Positions 1 to 5,731 of a stretch of DNA of 5,760 bases are shown here, in pieces. The stretch covers positions 1-5,760 of the forward strand of contig JAAUPO010000184.1 of the NCBI GenBank assembly GCA_012033095.1, given 5' to 3'. The position numbers and the translations under genes were made by a program. The notes under the pieces are model-generated. The model saw only the letters and a program-made list of their open reading frames with translations, was not told the origin of the DNA and made no database searches. The stretch's first letter is position 1. Every line of letters begins with the position of its first letter. Source of the stretch: Synechococcaceae cyanobacterium RL_1_2 (lineage in GTDB: Bacteria; Cyanobacteriota; Cyanobacteriia; Cyanobacteriales; JAAUPO01).

Positions 1-78
1 CCCCTAAATCCCCAAGTTGGGGACTTAATTGCTTAAAATTTAGGTGATTTCCCCCAGACTGGGGGGCAAGGGGCTTTT
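1..78 (-). repeat. C/G-rich palindromic repeat, copy R1 (cut by window edge)
   Basis: Read on the minus strand, it begins AAAAGCCCC and ends GGGGATTTAGGGG. It holds two hairpins: CCCCCA/TGGGGG with a GTC loop (about 52-66), and TCCCCAA/TTGGGGA around one base (about 9-23). The same order of blocks (GCCCC, first hairpin, A/T-rich spacer, second hairpin, ATTTAGGGG) recurs on the plus strand at 5557-5638, and its last part recurs at 5732-5760. Small palindromic repeats of this composition are common between genes in many cyanobacterial genomes. No coding capacity is visible. The outer end lies at or beyond base 1, so the full length is unknown. It abuts, and seems to replace the far end of, the MITE-like repeat at 79-171. 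Confidence 0.75.
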
Positions 79-171
79 CAAACACATTCTAAGTTAGGTT
101 CAAAAAGTATAGTTTTAAACTGAAATCCTTGGCTAAGAAGAGTTTCAGGTTTAAATGATGACAGACCCTAA
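79..171 (-). mobile_element. MITE-like element, copy A (far end missing)
   Basis: On the minus strand it starts TTAG then GGTCTGTCATCA, the same end as copy C at 3337. It runs parallel to copy C through the CTGAAA...TTTCAG hairpin, the AGTTTAAAACT block and GAACCT. After about position 85 the similarity fades and the C/G-rich repeat R1 begins, so the second terminal inverted repeat is absent. The outer CTAA (168-171, plus strand) fits the YTAR target of IS5-family elements. It lies directly against the stop codon (172-174) of the small membrane-protein gene. No transposase is encoded, so it could only have moved using an enzyme supplied in trans. Confidence 0.7.
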
Positions 172-408
172 TTAGTCTAAATTGAGCGGTGCGTTCATTG
201 GGGAAGTGTTCACTTCTTGGGACGGGGGAACGACACTATGCTGTTTGATCCCCACTGACATCATCAAACAGCCTAGGATTATGCCGATCAAGAAGACCCA
301 GCCATGGGAAGGGTAGAGGGCGCAGAGTAAACGGCGATCGCCCCTATAAATATGAATAGACCAACCCAGATTATTCTGCGCTGTTAGAGCATGATTTATT
401 TTTTGCAT
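172..408 (-). CDS. small single-span membrane protein, function unknown
   Basis: This is a 78-aa protein that I cannot assign to a named family. Residues about 1-34 are polar and aromatic, with the cluster YRGDRR (21-26). Residues 35-54 form one hydrophobic segment (GWVFLIGIILGCLMMSVGI) able to span the membrane, and the last 24 residues are polar. Basic residues before the span suggest an N-in, C-out orientation, which is inference. The ATG at 406-408 was chosen over an in-frame ATG nine codons upstream because AAGGG lies 8 nt before it. A HIP1 site (334-341) lies inside the gene, which argues for native cyanobacterial DNA. It lies 35 bp downstream of the nitrogenase C-terminal domain gene on the same strand, so co-transcription is likely. 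Its stop codon touches the MITE-like copy A. It is probably real, but short length limits certainty. Confidence 0.6.
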   Translation of the reverse strand: MQKINHALTAQNNLGWSIHIYRGDRRLLCALYPSHGWVFLIGIILGCLMMSVGIKQHSVVPPSQEVNTSPMNAPLNLD

Positions 409-416
409 AGTGATAA

Positions 417-421
417 CCCTT
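417..421 (-). promoter_or_regulatory. ribosome binding site for the 78-aa membrane protein
   Basis: AAGGG on the minus strand, 8 nt before the ATG at 406-408. It decides the start: the longer reading from 435 has no comparable site and would place this motif inside the coding region. Confidence 0.5.
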
Positions 422-443
422 GAATTTACAAACAATTAGCAAA

Positions 444-767
444 TTAGCAGTAGCGACTAATATCTTCATGGCATCCCTCCGCCAAATAACAGAGGGCTCG
501 AAACCGTAAATGGACGATTTCATCATAAAAAGGATTAAGCTTGCACAGGGGAGGAATGCGGAAAAAAGTCCGCCCAAAGAGGGTAATATCCCGCGCAAAA
601 GGACATTGGGTTGGCACGATCGTACAGATCAGATGGGCAAAGGTTATATTTTTAAGTTCTAATTCGTTCAACCATTGACGCAGAACTTTAAATTCCGTGA
701 AGGTAATTTTTGGCAAACGTTTAATTGAAAAAATCAAAGAGTTGGTCAATTGGCTTATGTTAAACAT
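444..767 (-). CDS. Mo-dependent nitrogenase C-terminal domain protein
   Basis: This 107-aa protein matches the cyanobacterial family named after the Mo-dependent nitrogenase C-terminal domain (Pfam Nitrogenase_C). Residues about 24-107 hold the family pattern: a WL...ELKN stretch, LICTIVPTQCPFARDI, LFGRTFFRIPPLCKLNPFYDE, then LRFRALCYLAE and a terminal YC. Six cysteines (48, 55, 75, 93, 99, 107) lie in this part, and ending at Tyr-Cys is usual for the family as I recall it. From general knowledge, such stand-alone proteins also occur in cyanobacteria that do not fix nitrogen, so this gene is not evidence of diazotrophy. The biochemical role is not established. The start at 765-767 is supported by GAGG 5 nt upstream. 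The frame is intact. It is the likely first gene of a two-gene unit with the 78-aa membrane protein. Confidence 0.8.
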   Translation of the reverse strand: MFNISQLTNSLIFSIKRLPKITFTEFKVLRQWLNELELKNITFAHLICTIVPTQCPFARDITLFGRTFFRIPPLCKLNPFYDEIVHLRFRALCYLAEGCHEDISRYC

Positions 768-1192
768 CCCATCCTCAAAACTTTTTAAGTAGAACTTATT
801 GCCTTACAGTTTAGCGATAATTCAAAGCAATACAAAGATACTTTATATATAAATTTTGATTATCTAATATAACTTCTGCTTAACCCTCAGACCTACCCTG
901 ATGGTCGCATAGCCGTAGTAAGAGAAGTTAGATCCCCCCAACGCCACAAATCCTTATTGTGTAAGGTTGAGGATGATCGACCATTCGTAATCATTGTGAC
1001 CATAGCTATGTCAATTATTGAAATTAGAGCTATTGGCACTTAAACAAAAAAGTGTGATAAACAGAGGTAAAAGCCTTATAGAACCCATTTGGTATCTATC
1101 GGTAGATTTGTAATGCTTGAACTGTATTGATTTCAGGCTGATCAGGTTCATTTTGATTAAGAACTTGTTTGAAAAGGATTTCAGCGAACTAC
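768..1192. other. intergenic stretch without a supported gene
   Basis: I find no conserved reading frame, tRNA or rRNA here. The part next to the gene at 444-767 is AT-rich (for example the TTATATATAAA stretch near 842-852) and must carry that gene's promoter, but I cannot pick one -10/-35 pair with confidence. Positions 901-984 could fold: ATGGTCG (901-907) pairs with CGACCAT (978-984), enclosing a CCTTA/TAAGG hairpin (952-966, loop TTGTG). Whether this is transcribed cannot be told. The short frames on both strands read like noise. Confidence 0.5.
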
Positions 1193-1304
1193 AGGACAAA
1201 AACCTTAAATCCTTGCCACATAAGCACTTTAGCGAAATTGGTTGTAATCTTTACCGGGTAAAGCTCTCAGACTTATTTACAGTTTTGGGCGCAACTTTTG
1301 TCCT
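1193..1304. mobile_element. putative 112-bp MITE with AGGACAAAA inverted ends
   Basis: The left end AGGACAAAA (1193-1201) is exactly the inverse of the right end TTTTGTCCT (1296-1304). Between them is a small palindrome, TTTACCGGGTAAA (about 1251-1263). There is no coding capacity. The flanks show no convincing target duplication: a TA lies one base outside the left end and straddles the right end, so an IS630-like TA duplication is only a guess. Only one copy is present in the window, so the call rests on the inverted ends and on its place directly beside another repeat (1307-1393). Confidence 0.4.
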
Positions 1305-1306
1305 AG

Positions 1307-1393
1307 TAATTAGGGATTTCAGTTTAAAACTATATTTTCTGAACCTGGCTCAGGCTCAACGTTTTAATGCTAATGGATGACACGCCCTAATTA
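1307..1393 (+). mobile_element. MITE-like element, copy B (internally deleted left end)
   Basis: Bases from ATTTCAGTTTAAAACTATA through GAACCTGGCTCAGG to the GGATGACACGCC end closely match copy C at 3337-3458. The left 40-45 bp, including the TGTCATCA terminal repeat and the first hairpin arm, are missing. Instead TAATTAGGG (1307-1315) joins directly to the internal sequence, and its inverse CCCTAATTA (1385-1393) forms the right end. The copy therefore still has 9-bp inverted ends, as expected of a deletion derivative. It ends 22 bp from the ilvN stop codon, two bases to the right of the putative 112-bp element. Confidence 0.7.
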
Positions 1394-1415
1394 CTTGGTT
1401 GTCCAAGACCTTGGT

Positions 1416-1928
1416 TTACACCCCAGAAGTTTTGAGAAATTCTGTGTTGACCCCTGATTCCCTGGTTAAACAAATTTTACCGGTACGGGCAATTTCCCTA
1501 ATGCCAAACTTAGTTAAAAGCTGAATAATGGCTACAATTTTCCCTGGGTCTCCCACAATTTCGATCGTAACCGCATTATCGGAAGTATCCACAACTTTTG
1601 CCCGAAAAATCTGACAAATGCCGATTAATTCCTGACGTTGGGCTGCGTCAGCTTTGACTTTAATTAACATTAATTCCCGTTCCACCGCCGGTACATCACT
1701 AATATCTTGTACCTTCAGTACATTCACTAGCTTATAAAGCTGTTTGGTGAGCTGCTCGATCGTATGATCATCCCCCGGCACCACCATGGTAATACGAGAA
1801 ACCCCCCCCTGTTCTGCGGGCCCCACTGCTAAACTTTCGATGTTATAACCCCTACGGGCAAATAAACCAGCGATGCGAGTAAGAACTCCTGCTTCATCTT
1901 CAACCAGGACAGATAGGGTGTGTTTCAT
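1416..1928 (-). CDS. ilvN: acetolactate synthase small (regulatory) subunit
   Basis: IlvN is the regulatory subunit of acetohydroxyacid synthase. It activates the catalytic subunit (IlvB) and carries valine feedback inhibition in the first shared step of valine, leucine and isoleucine synthesis, in the cytoplasm. The 170-aa frame has a normal family length. Residues 1-80 form the ACT domain, starting [20 protein letters not shown], with the hallmark [16 protein letters not shown] at 21-36. Residues about 83-160 are the C-terminal domain, with [10 protein letters not shown] and [16 protein letters not shown]. The frame is intact, unlike trpB, nadD and hetZ further right. The first ATG matches the usual family N-terminus, although no clear Shine-Dalgarno precedes it. 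No ilvB or ilvC is adjacent, so the gene seems to stand alone, divergent from trpB. I cannot distinguish ilvN from the synonym ilvH by sequence alone. Confidence 0.95.
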   Translation of the reverse strand: MKHTLSVLVEDEAGVLTRIAGLFARRGYNIESLAVGPAEQGGVSRITMVVPGDDHTIEQLTKQLYKLVNVLKVQDISDVPAVERELMLIKVKADAAQRQELIGICQIFRAKVVDTSDNAVTIEIVGDPGKIVAIIQLLTKFGIREIARTGKICLTRESGVNTEFLKTSGV

Positions 1929-1964
1929 GGATTTGCAATGGGCGATAGACGTAGAAACTTGGTT

Positions 1965-1995
1965 ATCATAGCAAAGTTTGAATTTTTTCTGTAAA
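1965..1995 (-). promoter_or_regulatory. candidate ilvN promoter
   Basis: On the minus strand TTTACA (1990-1995) and TATGAT (1965-1970) are separated by 19 nt, each 5/6 to the sigma-70 consensus. The spacer is longer than ideal. Transcription would start near 1958, giving a leader of about 30 nt before the ilvN ATG. The divergent trpB promoter should lie in the same 156-bp gap (1929-2084). There I see only weak candidates, such as TTTTAC at 2025-2030, so I do not call one. Confidence 0.35.
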
Positions 1996-2084
1996 TTAAA
2001 ATTATTTAGCCAATTCTTAGGCTGTTTTACCTCAGTGCTAGGATGATTAATGAATAATTACTAAGTTTTAAGTTTGAAATAGCC

Positions 2085-3312
2085 ATGGTTGCGACCCCTG
2101 TTCCCTTGAGCCAACAACCCGATCGCCTGGGTCGTTTTGGTGACTACGGTGGAAAATATGTCCCCGAAACCCTAATGCCAGCCCTGTTTGAACTAGAGGC
2201 GGCCTACGAACAATATCGCCATGACCCGGAGTTTATCGAAGAACTAGACGATTTACTCAAAACTATGTTGGTCGGGCCAACCCCCTCTATTTTGCGGAAA
2301 GATTAACCCAATATTACGCCAAACCCGATGGTTCTGGGTTACAAATCTATCTCAAACGGGAAGATCTCAACCACACCGGAGCCCACAAAATCAATAATGC
2401 CCTAGGTCAAGTGCTGTTAGCTAAACGCATGGGCAAACAACGTATCATTGCCGAAACTGGAGCCGGTCAACATGGGGTAGCCACTGCCACTGTCTGCGCT
2501 CGCTTTGGTCTGGAATGTGTGATCTATATGGGGGTTGAGGATATTGAACGGCAAAAACTGAACGTCTTTCGCATGAAACTGTTAGGGGCCACTGTTGAAC
2601 CCGTTTCCGCTGGCACAGGAACCCTCAAAGATGCCACTTCCCAAGCCATTCGTGATTGGGTCACCAATGTCGAAACTACCCATTACATTCTCGGTTCCGT
2701 TGCTGGCCCCCATCCTTATCCGATGATGGTGAGGGATTTCCATGGCATTATTGGCAAAGAAACCCGCCAACAATGTTTAGAGCATTGGGGGGGAACTCCG
2801 GATATTCTCTTAGCCTGTGTCGGGGGAGGCTCCAATGCCATGGGTCTGTTCCATGAGTTTGTGGATGCCACTAATATTCGGATTATTGGGGTAGAAGCGG
2901 CTGGATCCGGGGTGAATACAGGTAAACATGCCGCCACCTTGACCCAGGGGCAGCCAGGGGTACTCCATGGAGCCATGAGTTACCTCCTGCAAGATACGGA
3001 AGGTCAAGTGGTGGAAGCCCATTCTATTAGTGCGGGGTTAGATTACCCTGGGGTGGGGCCTGAGCATAGTTTCTTGAAGGATGCCAAACGGGCAGAGTAT
3101 TATAGCGTAACGGATCAAGAGGCGGTGGATGCTTTTTGTTTAGTTTCTAAACTGGAAGGTATTATTCCTGCGTTGGAAACATCCATGCTTTTGCTTATTT
3201 GGAGTATCTCGCGCAGGAGGTGGAGGGTAGCCCTCGGTTGGTGATTAACTGTTCTGGTCGCGGAGATAAGGATGTGCAGACGGTGGCGAAGTACTTAGAT
3301 CTACCGATGTAA
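2085..3312 (+). CDS. trpB: tryptophan synthase beta chain, frame broken by four single-base indels
   Basis: TrpB makes tryptophan from indole (channelled from TrpA) and serine, using pyridoxal phosphate. All family landmarks are present but spread over different frames: [18 protein letters not shown] at the start, [10 protein letters not shown] with the PLP lysine (about residue 102), AETGAGQHG with the catalytic Glu (about 124), GGGSN for the PLP phosphate (about 247-251), and NCSGRGDKD near the C-terminus. A missing T near 2264 and an extra G in 2274-2276 turn the expected KTYVGRPTP into [10 protein letters not shown] missing C in the run 2281-2285 and another at 3183-3184 shift the frame so that stops appear at 2304 and 3242. 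Correcting these gives 409 aa, close to family length, ending TAA at 3310-3312. No trpA is adjacent, and scattered trp genes are usual in cyanobacteria. Sequencing error is likelier than a pseudogene. Confidence 0.93.
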
Positions 3313-3336
3313 GCCTGATGTAAGCGCAATATTTTA

Positions 3337-3458
3337 TTAGGGTCTGTCATCATTTAATCCTGAAACTCTCTTTTTAGCTAAGGGTTTCAGTTTAAAACTA
3401 TACCTTCTGAACCTGGCTCAGGATCAACGTTTTAATGCTAATTGATGACACTCCTTAG
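3337..3458 (+). mobile_element. MITE-like element, copy C (complete, with TTAG duplication)
   Basis: This is the most complete copy of the family also seen at 79-171 and 1307-1393. TTAG (3337-3340) and TTAG (3455-3458) are direct repeats bracketing a 114-bp body. The body ends are imperfect inverted repeats, GGTCTGTCATCA and GGAGTGTCATCA. A YTAR duplication is characteristic of several IS5-family groups, so an IS5-type transposase in trans is a reasonable but unproven mover. Inside are a CTGAAAC/GTTTCAG stem (about 3360-3392), a near-palindrome AGTTTAAAACT, and a small CCTG/CAGG hairpin with a GCT loop. There is no coding capacity. It begins 24 bp after the trpB stop. Confidence 0.8.
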
Positions 3459-3478
3459 TTTATTGTTTTATATTTTCT

Positions 3479-3509
3479 GGGGATAGAGGAATTAATCCTC
3501 CTATTCCCC
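3479..3509. terminator. strong hairpin between convergent trpB and nadD, possible terminator
   Basis: GGGGATA-GAGGA, loop ATTAA, TCCTC-C-TAT-T-CCCC: 12 base pairs with two single-base bulges. It lies between the converging ends of trpB (stop 3312) and nadD (stop 3667). Neither strand has a clear T-run directly after the stem, so it is not a classical intrinsic terminator. It could act as a bidirectional terminator or protect transcript 3' ends. The rest of 3459-3666 shows no gene. Confidence 0.4.
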
Positions 3510-3666
3510 TGGGCTTCCGTAACAAGCTCCATAACTTCCATAACTATAGGGGAAACCATCAAACCCCTGCCTGTAGTCAAAAACCACTGTAGCCGCAATT
3601 ATTCTATTCTCTAAGGCAGTGATAATTAGCCCATAGTAATACTTGTGGCTGTGGTGATACGATTGA

Positions 3667-4240
3667 CTAATTGTATAGATGATGGTCTTTGATATAGGCT
3701 GCGATCGCGGGGGGTGAGGAGGGATACTTCTTTGGTCTGGTGATAGGAGGAAGAAGCAGCCTCGATCGGTTCAAACTGCGGCAAATCATAACAGCCCCCT
3801 AATGCTTCAATGCGAGTTAGGGTCTGGGGATCGAGGCTATGGCCAGGCCGGGGTAAAATCACTAATTTGACTAGTTTTAATAATTCTTGAGCTTGATACC
3901 AAGTTACAATCTGTTCCCCTAGATCCGCCCCAATCACCAGATTAAATTGGGTGGAGTCTGGCCATAAACTCCCCGCAGCATTGACGGTATGGATCGTACG
4001 CTCGTGGCTTAGTTCAGGATAAATGCCATAGCGATCGCTATATTGGGGCCCTAATTCCTGACACAACAACTTTAACATTTCAAAGCGTTGTACAAGGGTG
4101 CTGCCATGACGCTTAAAAGGATTATCTGCTGTCCAAATAGCCACATGGTCAAAATTGCAGCTTAGCCACTGGATAATTCTCTGATGTCCTCGGGTTGGAG
4201 GATCGGCACTAGTACCAAATAAAGCTACTTGTTTAACCAT
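3667..4240 (-). CDS. nadD: nicotinate-nucleotide adenylyltransferase, C-terminus frameshifted
   Basis: NadD joins nicotinate mononucleotide and ATP to form nicotinate adenine dinucleotide, the penultimate step of NAD synthesis, in the cytoplasm. The nucleotidyltransferase-fold signature is clear: VALFGTSADPPTRGH (residues 5-19) contains the GxxxxPxxxGH motif. It is followed by WTADNPFKRH (36-45), FNLVIGADLGEQIVTW (99-114) and EAASSSYHQT (160-169), which sits where the family's ISSTxxR-like motif lies. As written, the frame leaves the family pattern after SLLTP (177) and runs to 3626 with 204 aa. Removing one base from the six-C run (3709-3714, G on the plus strand) restores AIAAYIKDHHLYN and a TAG at 3667-3669, giving 190 aa. 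That end looks right for the family, so I place the stop there. The start matches the family N-terminus, with no clear Shine-Dalgarno. It is divergent from hetZ. Confidence 0.88.
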
Positions 4241-4282
4241 AAGCTAGATTCTGAGACCATTCCAAAATTGCGACAGAAGACT

Positions 4283-4288
4283 ATTATA
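4283..4288 (-). promoter_or_regulatory. candidate nadD -10 box
   Basis: A perfect TATAAT on the minus strand, about 43 bp before the nadD ATG, which would give a leader of roughly 36 nt. No good -35 lies at normal spacing. CTGACA occurs about 22 nt upstream, which is too far. Cyanobacterial promoters with only a -10 are known, so the call is plausible. Confidence 0.45.
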
Positions 4289-4391
4289 AGTTAATGTAAT
4301 TGGGATGCTTTGTCAGTTTATATTAATCCTGTCACTAACCCCAATCTACTAAGAGCTATCGGTTCAATATCAAGGGAAATCTACATCAGGC

Positions 4392-5512
4392 GTGGATACA
4401 ATTTATCAATGGATACAAACCCAACTGACTGAAGAAACCAGGGCTTCTCGACAGGATCGGGAACAGATAGCATCAAGGATCATGGCGGAAGTTAATCGTG
4501 TCTGCCAAGAAAGTGCTCGTATTCAGGATTCTGGTGATATCGAAGGGTGGACTAAAATTTAGTTAAACATCGTTTACAGAAGTGTCTCAAATATTATCGC
4601 CTTGGTTCCCATCGGGGTCGCCTCGCGTTGCAAAGTAATTTGAGTGCGATCGTGTACAAGTATATTAATCCTCGGCGGGCAAGGGGAACCTATCAAGAGA
4701 AACTGAATTTAATTGAAGACTTTCTACAAAGTTTTTATTTAGAGTGTCTTAATGCTTTCCGACGGGAAAACCATGTGGCCCAGGATTATTCTCCTCGCAG
4801 TTTGTTGCAATTAGCGGAATATATGTCCTTCTGTGAACGTTACGGTAAACGTAGAATCCCCCTACCCCGTAATCGATCGCAGCAATTAGTGATTTTACGG
4901 GCCCAAACTTTTTCCCAACAACAGCCCCTAGAAACAAATGTGGATATGGATCAAGCGGGGGATAGCTACCAAAATGAAAACGAAGATTGGAACGATGCCA
5001 TTATCCATCAACTGCGATCGCAGATGGCCCAAACCAATGAAGAACAAGCCATTGTCAAAAATAATTTACGGGAAACCGTTATTAATAAACTAATTGAATA
5101 CCTGCAAAAGAAAAAACAAGACGATTGTGCTAATTATTTTGTCTTGAGATTAAAGGATCACTCCGCCCGGGAAATTGAAGAAATTTTGGAATTAAACACC
5201 CGCGAACGAGACTACCTACAACAGCGTTTCAAATATCACCTACTCCGGTTTGCCCTCTCCTCTGATTGGGAAATCGTTCACCAATGGTTAGGAGCGGATT
5301 TAGAAAATAATTTGGGCTTAACCCCCTCCTCTTGGGAACTATTCCTGAAACAAATAACCCCCGAAGAACAACAACTATTAACCCTACGCCAGAAGGGTTG
5401 TACTAACCATGAAATTTCCATTACATTGAATCTAAGTAAAACCCAATTGGAAAAACGTTGGCTTAGTCTGTTAGAAAAGGCTTGGGAATTACGCAATGAG
5501 TCCATGGCCTAA
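4392..5512 (+). CDS. hetZ: HetZ-family regulator, frame broken near residue 55
   Basis: In Anabaena, HetZ is a DNA-binding regulator acting early in heterocyst differentiation, and relatives occur in unicellular cyanobacteria, where the role is less clear. The match rests on remembered family sequence: LSAIVYKYINP, LIEDFLQSFYLECLNAFRREN, LLQLAEYMSFCERYGKRRIPLP, LVILRAQTFSQQQPLETNVDM, RDYLQQRFKYHLLRFAL, and a sigma-region-4-like helix-turn-helix near the C-terminus (GCTNHEISITLNLSKTQLEKRW). The frame from GTG 4392 encodes VDTIYQWIQT to GWTK and then meets TAG at 4560. The continuing frame resumes as NLVKHRLQKCLKYYRLGS at about 4556. One missing base in the A-run at 4554-4557 explains this, and correction gives about 373 aa. 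An ORF caller would start wrongly near 4628. An in-frame stop at 4350 and no upstream ATG support the GTG start. A weak -10 (TATATT, 4319-4324) lies upstream. The family call is firm; the exact paralogue is less so. Confidence 0.75.
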
Positions 5513-5556
5513 GTCGATAGAATTAATTACAGCCTTAACCATAAGAGCTGATTGAT

Positions 5557-5638
5557 AAAGCCCCCCTGTCCCCAATCCTAGGGGAGAAATTTCTGAAAAA
5601 TTATGAAAAGTCCCCCAAATTTGGGAAATTTAGGGGGC
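5557..5638 (+). repeat. C/G-rich palindromic repeat, copy R2 (complete)
   Basis: It begins AAAGCCCCCCTG and ends ATTTAGGGGGC, so its ends are inverted (GCCCCC and GGGGGC). Inside are a CCCC/GGGG hairpin (about 5570-5584) and a second one, CCCAAATTTGGG, near 5613-5624, separated by an A/T-rich spacer. It has the same block order as R1 at the left edge, in opposite orientation. It lies 44 bp after the hetZ stop and could shape that transcript's 3' end. There is no coding capacity. Confidence 0.75.
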
Positions 5639-5731
5639 AAAATGCAAATTGCAATTGACTTTATCAATGACTTACGCAAAAATTTTGATTCTGTCCTGGG
5701 AACCATGATGTTTGGGGACAATCGTTCAAGT

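Noticed and set aside
371..598. 75-codon minus-strand open frame
   Set aside because: It overlaps the well-supported nitrogenase C-terminal domain gene in another frame and covers the start of the 78-aa gene.
444..767. Nitrogenase-related domain together with HetZ as evidence of a nitrogen-fixation or heterocyst locus
   Set aside because: Both families also occur in cyanobacteria that do not fix nitrogen or form heterocysts, no nif gene is present, and core metabolic genes separate the two.
901..984. tRNA-like segment ending in CCA
   Set aside because: No GTTCRANNC T-loop, no acceptor stem pairing next to the CCA and no cloverleaf.
1011..1199. 62-codon minus-strand open frame with a hydrophobic C-terminal part
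   Set aside because: Low-complexity AT-rich translation, no ribosome site and no recognisable family.
1117..1380. 87-codon plus-strand open frame in the gene-poor gap
   Set aside because: It spans the 112-bp inverted-end element and runs into MITE copy B, has no Shine-Dalgarno, and resembles no protein I know.
2582..3022. Several open frames of 60-90 codons opposite or within trpB
   Set aside because: They are shadows of the conserved trpB coding sequence.
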